Below are positions 1-10,599 of a stretch of DNA of 64,000 nt, piece after piece. Source of the DNA: Hygrophila difformis. Lineage: Eukaryota > Streptophyta > Magnoliopsida > Lamiales > Acanthaceae. The position numbers were made by a program, and so were the translations under genes. The DNA lies in contig JAOANR010000002.1 of the NCBI GenBank assembly GCA_030278955.1, positions 13,269,094 to 13,333,093 of the forward strand, read 5' to 3'. Numbering within the stretch: position 1 is the first letter of the stretch; the number at the start of each line of letters is the position of its first letter. The notes under the pieces were generated by a model, which made no database searches, was not told the origin of the DNA, and saw only the letters and a program-made list of their open reading frames with translations.

Positions 1-2
1 AA

Positions 3-80
3 CGATTGAAAGAGTACCTTGGACAGTTCGATCCGGAGAAAGAAAGCCAAGCAGTGGCAGACCCGGCTTACACTCAATAA
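3..80 (+). pseudogene. Gypsy pol, integrase C-terminal end (partial)
   Basis: The first open frame of the window ends in a stop at 78-80. It reads as the last 25 residues of a gypsy polyprotein. The stretch RLKEYLGQFDPEKE resembles the 'NG.RLKPYLG' segment that closes the integrase of Athila/Tat-type elements (family knowledge). Only the C-terminus is in the window, so intactness of the rest cannot be judged. The element-borne module begins about 100 bases downstream. Confidence 0.6.
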
Positions 81-571
81 GAAACAGCATTTAAAAATAC
101 AAAAATTTTAGTTTATATATATATATATAGTATATATTTACAGTACTTATTTCATGACGAGCAAGTACCCAAAGATCAATTGAACATTTAGAGTACTAAG
201 ACTCTAAATATGAGGATGTTGATATTTGGAGAAAATCTAATGCATTTCATTCATCTATCTTGCAGAAGTTCGGAACCACCAAAAAAAAGGAGCAGATAAC
301 AGTAACATGGAAAACCAGGTTCTTGGTTGGATTAGTTCTATAAATCTGAGAAAATGTTCTCGGGAATTGAAGAGATTCAATACCCGAAACAAAATTCGCA
401 GATAAAATGGAACTGACCCAACCTAATTTTATGCAAGTGGATTATTTAATTTTTCGCCCAGCATTTTGAATTTACTTGGACTGAATTCACTCAGCCCAAA
501 TCAAATAAAATGGACGCAGGCCCAATATCACACTCGGGCCCAGTCCAAGAAAATTTGAAAATTCAAAATCC
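81..571 (+). other. Spacer and leader of the element-borne module
   Basis: Non-coding. It holds a TA run (near 114-140), a hairpin ending in CTCTAAA, then a 16-base motif (206-221) and a 3' splice-like TCTTGCAG near 255-262. The sequence from about 186 to 560 is clearly homologous to the minus strand of element B between about 18806 and 18420. B carries a small basic open frame here, but the matching ATG is lost in A. The last 100 bases lead into the GTCGCGGA array. Confidence 0.55.
206..221 (+). repeat. PPT-like 16-mer, copy 1 (element A)
   Basis: AAATATGAGGATGTTG. It is the same motif found at 2109, at 4503 (the true 3' LTR junction), and inverted at 9595 and 18770. It follows a hairpin (TTTAGAG...CTCTAAA) and is followed within about 60 bases by a splice-acceptor-like tract. 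Confidence 0.7.
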
Positions 572-870
572 TTTGTCGCGGAAGGACCTTTGTCGCGATG
601 TCATGCATCGCGACCAGGCCCTACTCCGCGACAAAATCCATTTTCCTTCTTAACCCTTCCCCACATCTTGTCGCGATGCACCTTGTCGCGGAGCATGACT
701 CCGCGACCAAGCCCTGCTCCGCGACACGATTTGCGTTGACTGTCTCCATACTGAATTTTGTCGCGGAGCATGACTCCGCGACCAACCCTCAACTCCGCGA
801 CCTCTCTAATGTCGCTATGCCTTGTCGCGGAACCTTGTTCCGTGACAAAGTCTCGGATTCCGCGACAAAA
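572..870 (+). repeat. GTCGCGGA word array, module copy (element A)
   Basis: A cluster of the word TTGTCGCGGA and its inverse TCCGCGACAA, with degenerate versions such as TTGTCGCGATG and GCATCGCGACC. Words occur direct-direct-inverse, so pairs can fold into hairpins. The array lies immediately upstream of a TATA box and of the spliced F-box gene. The matching place in element B (17971-18382) holds a different word. The open frames crossing this block are by-products of the repeats (repeated VAEHDSATK-type peptides) and are not called as genes. Confidence 0.85.
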
Positions 871-878
871 GTTCAAGT

Positions 879-886
879 ATTTATAC
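879..886 (+). promoter_or_regulatory. TATA box of the F-box module
   Basis: TATTTATA followed by a C-rich and CT-rich stretch, about 150 bases before the exon 1 ATG at 1036. Element B has a matching TATTTATA-type box (inverse strand, 17944-17951) after its own array, which supports a real promoter. Confidence 0.55.
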
Positions 887-1035
887 CCCCCCACCCCCTC
901 CAGTTTCTTTTCACCTTCCTCCTGTCTTTTCAACTTCTTTCAGTTTCTTCATCTTCTTTCCCCCCCATTTTCCTCTCATCCGAACGAACACCACGTGTTC
1001 TTCGCACCTTAGCATTCCATTTTCAAGGGGAAACT

Positions 1036-2852
1036 ATGGACCGATTTCATGAACTCCTTCCCAACTTTGGACCCGTGCCTAGACCCGAGCCAAGGAGGAG
1101 AGGGTAAAACCCTGTTTTCGCCATGTTCATAGCACCCATTCGGACCCGTTTCTTTTTGTTTTGTTTTGTTTTATTTTTCATTTTGTCGTGTTCTTGGTGT
1201 GGTGTGGTTAATATGTGCTTTTAACCTTAGAATTTTTCGAGTGCTCTCGGTTATGAGCCTCATTTTAAAACATTGAAACCCCATTTTGAAACTGACTAAT
1301 GGCGTTAGAACTGGTAATGGATAAGTTTTTGAGGTTTAAAACTGGAAAGAACAAACTGATGAACATTTGGGTATTGTTTTGAATATCTTGATGTTATTGG
1401 TTTGATTGATCTTGATGTGATGTGCAGTGTTATTTTTGGTGTAATAAAAGAGGTAAGATCCTTTTGGGCACATTTGTTCTCATGTTAGAAATCTCATGGG
1501 AATAAATGTTTGTTTGTTTATGGAAACATAGTACAAACACCCAATAGGAAGCTTCCACTTTTAATAAAAGCAACCTTTTAGAAAAAGACAAAAAGAGTTA
1601 TTTTTGTTTAATGTTTGACTCGAGTTTTTGTTCCCAATGGAACACTAGTGTGAGTAAGATAGCAGTATTTTTGTCACCCAACTGCTATCCTTTTCAAAAA
1701 TCCAAAATGGGACCACTCACATCCCACCTTTGTTAAATAAAACAAGTCAACCATTTTTAAAATTAAAAATAGTGTTTGCAAATTTTTGGATGCTAAAACT
1801 GTCCAAACAGTCCAAGCTATCCAGAAACAGCAGATCCGTTCCGCCACGTCTCCATTGCACATTCCAATATTCGAGCATTCCATTTCCATCTATCCATCTC
1901 ATTCCACTTCCAACAAGTGTCTCGGACTTGTTTAATAAAACTGGAAACTTTTGGGCCCTATGGCCCATTAAAAAGATTTTAGGCCCAATGGCCAATTTTA
2001 TTTTATTTTGGGCTCTTTAGCCCATTTAAAACCAAATATTATTTACATCTGCTTTAAATTAAAATTCAAGCCAGAAATTTAATAATCTCACATCTAGAGC
2101 AAAGCTCTAAATGTGAGGATGTTGGTTTCTGAACTTGAAAAATTTCCGAAAATTACATAAAAATTGGATTCATCACTTCTTATCTTTTCAGGGGTAATCC
2201 TCCCATTCCAGACCCTGCTCCAGAAGGAACCAAGTTGCTGGACTTGCCAGTCGAACTCCTCGGTGAAATTCTCTCCCGGATAGGAGAGGATGAAATCAAG
2301 GGGGTGTTTACTGCACAACGAGTATGCAAGAAGTTCAGAGATGCTGGAAACCTTGCCATCGTGTACAAGCGATGCGAGGTTATCACCTCCACGGTGAAGA
2401 GATGGCAAGAAAGGATCCGTCTGCAGAAGGAGAGATTCCTGCGAATATGCACAGCTGCAGGAAACTTCAACCTTCAACTCATTCCAGCACTCAGGGCATT
2501 TGCAGAGGGGAATGAGGAGCGTGATTGTGAACTGCTACGCCCGGGACTTGAGGACAACCATAAGACGTCAATCTTCACCCGCGGATTGATGCTTATGAGT
2601 AAGACAGACGAAAGCCAAGTTGAGCAGGGGATCAGGATGATCGATAGGATGGTGACAGATCGATCAGTTTTCCGGTACACGTCCCTCAATGTTCTCGCTT
2701 GGATAACTGACCAACCAAACAACCCACAACTGTGGGCAGGCCAAGGAGTCAGAGTCTACTGCCCAAGATGGCATGCACCTCTGAGAAACCGCAATTGGTG
2801 TCTGCGTTGTGAACTTTCCAGCTGTGTCCTCTGGCTCCGATACATGCCCTGA
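1036..2852 (+). CDS. Element-borne F-box protein, two exons
   Basis: Exon 1 (1036-1103) starts at the ATG before DRFHELLPNF and ends at a donor reading GG|GTAAAA. Exon 2 runs to the stop at 2850-2852. The in-frame acceptor is CCAG at 2209-2212. The acceptor that aligns with the one in element B (TTTTCAG, 2186-2192) would hit a stop three bases into the F-box frame, so a different splice or a 1-base change is implied. Exon 2 opens with an F-box (LDLPVELLGEILSRIG, then VCKKFRDAG), the motif that binds SKP1 in SCF ubiquitin ligases. A helical middle part follows (FTRGLMLMSKTDESQ), then a Cys-containing C-terminal tail. The layout resembles the plant F-box group that includes Arabidopsis At2g35280 (from memory, unverified). 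The gene lies between pol and the 3' LTR in the element's sense direction, so it is cargo of element A. Whether it is expressed is unknown. Confidence 0.65.
2109..2124 (+). repeat. PPT-like 16-mer, copy 2 (inside the F-box gene intron)
   Basis: AAATGTGAGGATGTTG preceded by a small hairpin (AGAGC/GCTCT). It lies near the 3' end of the intron, about 70 bases before the first acceptor-like site. The same motif sits in the same relation to exon 2 in element B (9595-9610). Confidence 0.7.
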
Positions 2853-4502
2853 AGAAGAAGGACGAATCCTAGTCCCGAATTTACCCTGCTTTCTCTTAAT
2901 TCTGTTCTAGTAGTAGTAATTTACAAGGGATTTCCTCCTTTTGTGTGTGCAGGTTTGTATTAACTGCACGAGAACCCCTTGCATCGGATGTATTTATTTG
3001 CTTTCTCTAAATTGGAACTCAGCTTTTGAGACCACTGAACAATTCTTTACTGCTTTCCTTTGAAAAGATGTCTGTACAGTCCGAGATGAATAAGTGACTG
3101 TCAGGCCAAAAATATGCTGTTGACATACTCAGTATGTCAGCAGTGCCTCTTTACTGCTTTCAATTAAATAACCAGCAAAAATATGCATAAACTTGCTCTA
3201 AATTCATAAGTTGAATTTAGGCTTGTGATTAAATTTTCAAACTTTTAAATTGGGATAATATAATTGAAGACATGCATGACATAAATTCCTGAGGTTTTGA
3301 GCTATAAAAATTTAATGATGCGATCAGCTTATTGGGTAATAAATCTGCATGTTAGAGATTCCGATTGAATAAATTGTTAGAATTAAGCTTTGATTAAATT
3401 TGAGAATAGTGTATGACATGAATTAACCCAACCTTGTGAGATTTGAGCCATGAGTCACTTTTACTCATTCATTTTCTTTGATATGTGAATCATTTTGATT
3501 AAAGGAAACCAGAACTTGCGATTGGGACCGATTCAAGACCATGCCATATTCCCGAAATCAAGCATATGATCGAGGCACCTAGAAAACCCAAATTTTTGGC
3601 CTTCGTTTGAAATCCAAACCCAAAAATATTTTCCCTTTAGGATTAACCAATTTGAGCCTATAAGCCTAATTTTTCTTTGAAACCCTCTATATTATTCCTA
3701 GCCTTACAAAAAGACCAAGAAAATCAAACCTAAGTGTGCAAGGATGAATTCTATCAAGGCATTACAATTTTTGATCATCAATGAAAACTATAAATCGGTA
3801 TTCTATAAACCGATTCAAAAAAAAAAAAAAAAGTTGAATTTCATTCAACATCAATAAATTGCAAATGACAAGCAATTAGACAATAGTCTAATGTCATGCA
3901 GAAGAAAACCAAAAAGAGAGAAACATTGATGATCATAAATTTTAAATGAAAATGCCAAGTTATGATAAGAACAAATCTTTGCCACTTCTTAGCCCAATAA
4001 TTTCCCTTTCCTACCTAATGTTACAACCGTACGCCCCGTTATAACCCTCGAATAAGACCTCGTGATCTCGATTTGAAGAAATGAGCCGGTGGCGAGTTGG
4101 TCTGATTGCAAGCATATGGGATAATTTAATTAAATTTGATTTTGAGCGTTCATGATTAAACCCCAATTGAGAGTGAGTGATCTTTCCGATTCTCTTATAA
4201 GTGAGGCTCTGTTTCATTAAGAATGTTCATGTCATCCTCTAATTCTCATCCCTAATCTTTGCATTTTTCAAACATGATGTTCATGAAGGATTGGTAATAA
4301 TGTTTGATTTGTAGGCCCGATGTAGTGAGCAAGTATCATTTCATTAAACACTGCAATCAAGGGAGTTTAATACTTGTAGTTTTTGATTGTCTTATCCCAA
4401 TCCAAAAAGAATGTGATTTATGAAGCCACGAAAATGAATTGAATATGTAGAGTCCGTGTTCCTAGGAACATTGACTCTGACTGCTCGGGGACGATCAGTA
4501 TT
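2853..4502 (+). other. Non-coding tail between cargo gene and 3' LTR (element A)
   Basis: About 1.65 kb with no supportable gene. It is AT-rich, with a run of A (about 3817-3832) and a few short open frames that look random. It is probably the 3' untranslated region of the cargo gene plus element spacer. It ends at the purine-rich tract before the LTR. Confidence 0.5.
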
Positions 4503-4516
4503 AAATGTGAGGATGT
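4503..4516 (+). other. Polypurine-tract-like site before the 3' LTR (element A)
   Basis: AAATGTGAGGATGT immediately before the LTR start TGATAATGG. In an LTR element this is where plus-strand priming occurs. The tract is a weak polypurine run. The same 16-mer recurs inside A and B at module borders. Confidence 0.55.
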
Positions 4517-4821
4517 TGATAATGGCCAAAAATGACCATTATTTTCAATCCATTTCCGTGTCTTAAACGGGCATTTGATCGCATTTCGGTCTTACATTAA
4601 GTAAGAAAGCAGTCGAATTGGACTAATTTATGCATAATTGTAAAAATAATAAGCTGGTATGAAAAAGGCATAAATATGTAATTTTATTACATATTTATGT
4701 TAGAAAAATCCAAAAACATGAGAAAAAGAAAAGGAAACAAAAAGATGGGAAAAAGATAGAAAAGCCCACAAAAAGAATATTTTCGGCCCATCTGGCCCAA
4801 TCCAGCAGGCCCAGGAAGACC

Positions 4822-5066
4822 TTTGTCGCGGAAGCCCTTGGCGCGATGCAGTGTTCCGCGACAAAGGCATGTTCCGCGACCAACTAGCCCCAGATGAAGA
4901 GGAGACCAGCCAAGCCCCTGGCGCGATGACCTTTGTCGCGATGGCATGTTCCGCGACAAAGGCATGTTCCGCGACCAAGATGCACAAATAGAGACACAAG
5001 ACCCAGTCGAGAAGCCTTGCCACATGCAGTGTGTTCCGCGACCAACTTGATGTTCCGAGACAAAGC
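4822..5066 (+). repeat. GTCGCGGA word array 1 of LTR A
   Basis: Words TTGTCGCGGA and TTCCGCGAC(A/C)A alternate with degenerate forms (TGGCGCGATG). The block sits 70 bases upstream of the LTR TATA box, in the position expected for U3 promoter elements. The matching block in LTR B is 22614-22880, with the TACGACGCTA word. Confidence 0.85.
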
Positions 5067-5134
5067 TGTGATGTGTGTGATGTCTTAAGACACAATGGGC
5101 TAGAAACAAGGCCCATGGGCTTAGGGTTACACCT

Positions 5135-5143
5135 CTATAAATA
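5135..5143 (+). promoter_or_regulatory. TATA box of LTR A
   Basis: CTATAAATA shortly after the first array and flanked by a small GAGGTGT/ACACCTC inverted repeat. The matching box in LTR B is CTATATAAGG on the minus strand (22547-22556). This is the likely start region for the genomic transcript. Confidence 0.55.
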
Positions 5144-5797
5144 TGAGGTGTCTCCCATGAGCTAAGTTTGGTTGTTGGTTGGTTGGAATTTTGTTAGAAG
5201 TTCTTGAAGGCAAGCAGTAGGAGTTCTCTCGTAGGTAGAGTAGTTTAGGTTTATTTTCATGTATTATTTAATTTTTGCACTTAGTTTAGCTTAGTTTAGT
5301 GTTTTACTGTTCACAGTGCGTAGATAGCCATTTTTACACTATGTTTTGGTTTCTAAACTTTTGTTTTAGGGTTTGTAACACCCAAATCATGGGTATTAAC
5401 AACACCCACTTAATAATATGGGAAAACATTCATCATTTGTGTCCCAAATCATGAAATGGGTCTCACACCCCATGGATTTATGCTTTCTTTTTCATTTTGG
5501 GGTCATTTGACCCCCATTTCGTTATTTTCATGTTTACTGTTGGCATGTTATGGATAATGTTGTGTGGATGTGTGATCAAACCCTAGATTAGGATTCCTGC
5601 TTTGTTTTAATATTCTGCCCTCCCTTGTTATTTTTGTTTAAGCATGTTCTCCTTTATTTTGAATGTTTCTTGCTTATTTTTAGCTTAGAATAGCTTTTTG
5701 ATCTGAAATAGGGTGAGATCACGCTGTTTGCATGCCACTGTTCATTTCTGCTTTTTCTGACTTTTGTCCTGAACCACCTTGGGCGCCAACCGCCTTC

Positions 5798-6330
5798 TGG
5801 CGCGGAGCCACGTTCCGCGACAGAATGGCTGTTCCGCGACCAAGGTGTTTCAAGACACTTGTCTCCATAAATTAAAACCCTTTGTCGCGGAATACCTTGT
5901 CGCGGAGCCACGTTCCGCGACAAAACTGTCCATGCATAGCGACAAAGGAGCCAAACTCTTGCATTTTGTCCCCATGGCTTCTTGTCGCGGAGTACCTTGT
6001 CGCGGAGCCACGTTCCGCGACAAAATCCCATTCCGAGACAGAAAAATTATGCCATGTCCCTTGCTCATTGAACACCTTGTCGCGGAACACCTTGTCGCGG
6101 AACCACGTTCCGCGACAAAATTTCCATGCATAGCGACAAGGGTTCAAATGTTTTAGAATTTTATGAAAACACTTTGTCGCGATGACACCCTTGTCGCGGA
6201 ACCACGTTCCGCGACAAAACCTTGCATAGCGACAAAGAGGCGTTATGCTGCCAAAAATTCTAAAAACTTGTCGGGATGTCCATGTCGCGGATCTCGGTCC
6301 GCGACAAAATTTATGATATCGCGACAAGGT
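5798..6330 (+). repeat. GTCGCGGA word array 2 of LTR A
   Basis: The densest array. A composite unit of roughly 110 bases recurs: TTGTCGCGGA, again TTGTCGCGGA, then CCACG and TTCCGCGACAAA, then a weaker CATAGCGACAA. Every unit can form a stem. It matches the TACGACGCTA array at 21645-21900 in LTR B. The many frames open across it (on both strands) are artefacts of the repeated word. Confidence 0.85.
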
Positions 6331-9300
6331 TCCTCTCTCTCTATTTAATCTCAACCAATCCTCATTCTTTTCCTATTTTATATTGCAACACTCACATCAT
6401 AACCCCACGGGTTAGGATGTAACACTCTGGAATTGCAATATAGGGTGTTATGCTGCCCAAATTTTGATTCTCCATTTGCATCACTTAACTGATTGAACCC
6501 TTGACTCATTAATGATTAAAGATTGAGATTAGCAATAATCAAACTTCAATAATCATCTTGATTAAAGGACCTTTGTTCAATTGCCATTAAAACATTCTTG
6601 TATAAACAAAACCTTGATGGCTTAAACAGATAATCTGGACTGTAATTAGTTATGGTAGGAAGGATTATTTAAGACCATCAATTGTGGACCCCATCCACAA
6701 CCTTGCATGAGAAACCAATGTCTCTCATACAAGGGATCTTTCTTTGTTTCTTATTTTGTCTTTGTGTGTTGTGTGGAACCATTAGTAAAGAATACATCAG
6801 AATAATGTTGGCGGGTACTCCCTCATGGATAACTAGCTCGTATTCTGGGTATTAGTTACTAATTGTTATTTTGCATGGTCTGGATGGCTGTCAGTGGAAG
6901 CCTTGGCGGTTCGCCCATCCGGGGTTATAATAGCTGCTCGGCTGACTCCCATCCAGATACAGTTTTATTTTTCTTATCTTAATCTCCAACCCAAATTCCA
7001 ATCTGTAGTGGGAGTTAGATGGCATCAGTCAATGCCAACTGATGATCATTACAGAAGGGAAGCATGTAGGTTTTTATCCGAATTCACAGACAGTGGAGGC
7101 CCATCTGGTGTTGACACCACCATTATAGGGTCTACACTGTCTAAATTCGCTCCATCCGAGTGATTAGGAAATTGGACAGTAGATGTTTACAGTCCACCTA
7201 ATTACTCTGCCATTACTTTGGTCCCTTGACCACTTCATTCTTTGTCTCACCTTCTGTCTAGACCCGCATCTATATTTTGGGTCAATTAATTTTACACTTC
7301 CCTATATCTTTATGCATGATAATATTATATACTACTGTGGTCTGTATTTATTTTGGGATCCTTCCCTTGGACAATAGAAGTCTAGATCTCAAACAGATAT
7401 TGCTTTATAAATTTCCAACAAAAACCTCTTTATAAAATCCGGATCTGAGTAAGGGATAAATTCTTCAGTTATGACTAATTCATATTCTGTCAAGGGTTAT
7501 ATTTTGGGAATTAAGAAGCAGATTCAGCGATTAGGTCTCGCCTAGACTGAAAGAGTCTGTGTTTTAACTGAGAGTCTAGTACCTGATAGGGAATGATTTT
7601 CAAATCCATTATTTTCCAAAATCGCTGGTTGATGGAAATGTAAGATTAAATGCTACACCGAGATGGGGTCCATTTGGATCCAAATACAGTGTAGTAAATA
7701 ATCTTAGAGGAACATCATCCAGGCCTTGGTTATTTTCTAAGATAGGGTTGAGTTTTCTTTCAACTGCTATCTTCTTCTGCCAAAGCCTACTTTTGAGTCC
7801 TGAGTGAGTGCATCCGGAACGAACTAATTTATTAGTTCGTTTCATTAGTTTGTATCTCATAATCACCCGGAAGGAAGTGAACACATCAGTGGTTCACTGA
7901 GAGCCGGGAATTCTTGATCCATACTCCTTCATTCTGATGGGGAGCTGTCTTTTACTACCAGGGTCAGATTTTCAAAACCTCCGAGTGATAGAATTTTAAA
8001 TGCTTTCTTTACCGCTTTCTTTTAACCGCTTTCATTAGAGGTCACTCGGTTGTGTTGAGAGTTGTGTAACTGCTACTAGGATTGACAGTTAAGGGATAGT
8101 TTAGGGCTTGATTCAAATCTTTGGGTGTGACATGGGAGAATGATAGTGGTACTTGGCATTTCAATAAATGATGTGTCGGGTGTTGCTTTTCCACCACAGA
8201 TGAAGTAACATACCCAGGCCAGGGCAGTTACGAATCCGTGGTATCTTAGAATTTGAGGTCTTAAGAACATGTAAACTCATATTGCAAGTACCTGTCTATT
8301 AAAGGGAAAGCCTTATTGAGAGCATGAGAATTAGCTATCTGATAGAATTATCCCAAACAAAGATCTGCGTATGAAAATGGAAGTTTAACATTGCCGTATC
8401 CCACCCTTGTCCAATTTTCATTCTTTTCTTCCTGTCCTTTCTGTCCACATTGTGACTCAACTTCACGGTTGGCACAATGCACCTTTTCCCTGCTTTCGTA
8501 GATAATGTTTACTGCATTCCTAGAATAATTCTTATCCGCTTTCTAGAATAGATTTAATTGCTTTGTAGAATAATGTAACTGCTTTCTAGATCTAATTTAC
8601 ATTCCTGTCAGTAGTTGTTAATCACCTTTCAAACCTATTGAGCAATACGAATGGAAAATCTAGTAAAACGACGTGGGACCTGCTTCTATCGCACATCCTC
8701 CAGTGAACGATCCGGTCTTACTATAAATTACTGCAATTTTTGACTCCGTGCGCTTTCGGGAGCACAGTTTCTTAACTACGAGCAATAAAAATATGACTAC
8801 ATATAAATATATCCCTAATCACAACACCGCCATCATAAATTGGTTTCATTAAATAAAAACTAAACCAGGACCATGATTTTTCGGAAAATACTCATGTAGT
8901 GGGAATCTGTCAAAAGTTTCATGGCAGGAACTCTCATGGCAAGAATTGATGAGAAGTATCATGGCATACTTGCTGGGGATCTTCAGTGTGACAGGCTGAA
9001 GGTCAACCTATCCCGGCTATGCCACGAGATTTGTCAACATTTCATGACAGAGAGGACCACAGCGCCATTTGAAACCAAAGCACCATACTTGAGTAATAAA
9101 AAGACTAATAATCTTGATATATCCCTAAACCCTTTCCCGTGAATCATAACGCTTTTCATTTAATAAATCTAACCTGGTATAATTTTAGCAAAAGCTCGGG
9201 TTAACGAAACTTGTCAAAAGTTCCATCAGCACGTCATTTTTGGCATGGTCCATCATCATCCCCCAAAATTTCTTTAGAAAGTGATAATAATCCCTTTCTA

Positions 9301-9524
9301 TTGAGGCAGCAACAATTGTTCTTTCTTCTGGGGGTATGCTCACATCCCATCCTTGTGGAAATTCCAATTTATCTTCTGTGGTGTGATCCAGCGGGACCTT
9401 ATATTCTGATATGATCGCTGTCCTCATATTCTTGATCTCAATTCGGTCAATCGAAGCCCGCTTTGCTGCTTGCTCATATGTGCAATCAGGCAGCCCGATG
9501 CCTGATTTTACTACTAATTCATTC

Positions 9525-10255
9525 CTGAAAAGGATAAAGGAGATTAGAGATACTCAAGTTTTTATAATTTCCATGAATTGTTCAAGTTAAGAATCAACAT
9601 CCTCACATTTTGAGCTCTGCACGAAATGTGATTTAATTGATTGAACTTGAATTTTATTGCAATGCATAAGTAACACTATTTACAGCTGCAGATTTACACA
9701 ATACAAATTTATTAAAATTTGAGGTCATTGGACCTAAAAATATTTTTGATTTGGACTCTGGAGTCCAAAAAGAGAAAATAAAATGGTCATTGGACCAAAA
9801 ATCTTTTTAATGGGCCATTGGGCCCAAAAATTTGATTTTCTCAAATTTATTAAACAAGCTCGAGGTACTTGTTGAAAATGGGACGAGATGAGACGAATGG
9901 AATGGATGCTCGAAATTGGAATGTGCAGTGGAGACGTGGCGGAATGGATTTGCTAATTCCGGATTGCTTGGACTGTATTGGACGTTAAAACATTCCCAAA
10001 AGTTTGCAAACACTATTTTTTTAATTTTTAAAGGTTGACTTGTTTATTTACTAAAGAGTGGGATGCGTGTGGTCCCATTTTGGATTTTTGAAAAGAGAAT
10101 AGCAGCTGTTGGTGACAAAAATACTGCTATTTTAATACTCACACTCTTAGTTCCATTGGAAACCAAAATACACTTGTCAACCAAAATTCCTAACAACTAT
10201 TTTTGTCTTTTGTGAGAAAAGTGCAACAAGGGAAAAAGGAATTGGTGGCACAAGC
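9525..10255 (-). other. 3' part of the intron of the element B gene
   Basis: Non-coding and homologous, inverted, to about 1680-2190 of element A. Shared blocks include the GGCCCA-rich stretch near 9790-9840 and the GTGCAGTGGAGACGTGGCGGA-type stretch near 9920-9950. It contains the 16-mer at 9595-9610. It ends at the E1 insertion, where CAAGC (10251-10255) is the left target duplication. Confidence 0.65.
9595..9610 (-). repeat. PPT-like 16-mer, copy in the intron of the element B gene
   Basis: Read on the minus strand it is AAATGTGAGGATGTTG. It lies 70 bases before the exon 2 acceptor, as copy 2 does in element A. Confidence 0.7.
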
Positions 10256-10542
10256 TGTAATACCCGTGAAATCAGTCACCCATAAATAAATAAATAAACA
10301 CATAAATAATTAAATAAATAAATAAATAAAATAAAAATAAAAAGAGAAATGGAATCTAATTCCAAAGATTAAAAAGGAATTTAAATACTACGAATCCGTG
10401 AAGTCGAAAATTGTAATACCCTATATTATTCTAGATATATTTTAAATTAATTTATTTATAAATATTAAAACTATTTCAGTACTTGTGTAATTATTAGATG
10501 CATAGTAATTAAATTAACACTTTATTTTTAAAAATATATATA

Positions 10543-10555
10543 CATGATGATGATG

Positions 10556-10599
<44 letters not shown>
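10543..10599 (+). repeat. Microsatellite (GAT)n(AAT)n
   Basis: Simple trinucleotide repeat inside the E1 5' LTR. The 3' LTR has the counterpart at about 14402-14460 with a different repeat number and some interruptions. Confidence 0.95.

Larger units (their letters stand above)
1..9225 (+). mobile_element. Gypsy element A (Athila/Tat-like), 3' part
   Basis: Right-hand part of a long Ty3/gypsy retrotransposon whose 5' part lies left of the window. In order it shows the end of pol, an element-borne module (word array, TATA box, spliced F-box gene), a non-coding tail, a short purine-rich tract, and a 3' LTR of about 4.7 kb. It sits inside element B, which runs on the other strand: B's reading frame stops exactly where A's LTR ends. 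The right target duplication would be TCAGC (9226-9230); its left partner is outside the window. Assignment to Athila/Tat rests on the tRNA-Asp primer site of the homologous element B and on the very long LTR. Boundaries are read by eye against B. Confidence 0.8.
4517..9225 (+). repeat. 3' LTR of element A (about 4.7 kb)
   Basis: Starts TGATAATGGCC and ends ...GTCAAAAGTTCCA. It is homologous over its length to the minus strand of LTR B (23166 down to 18935), visible for example at both ends and around 6600-8900. It contains two GTCGCGGA arrays, a TATA box and long AT-rich stretches. Near its 3' end, at 8910-8930, there is an internal copy of the LTR-end sequence. No open frame in it looks coding. 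Confidence 0.8.

Noticed and set aside
572..870. CRISPR-like array
   Set aside because: Repeats are short, occur in both orientations and have irregular spacers. The context is a plant retroelement. Not a CRISPR array.
598..1107. Long frame with repeated VAEHDSATK-like peptides on the plus strand, and shadows on the minus strand
   Set aside because: The peptides arise from translating the TTGTCGCGGA word in successive copies. Only the last 23 codons (from 1036) have support, as exon 1 of the F-box gene.
4687..6354. Several overlapping frames of 60-160 codons on both strands of LTR A
   Set aside because: They lie over the word arrays and show the same repeated peptides in different frames. 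They have no conserved domain, and their positions differ from LTR B.
6894..7163. 89-codon frame inside LTR A
   Set aside because: No recognisable domain and no matching frame in the aligned part of LTR B.
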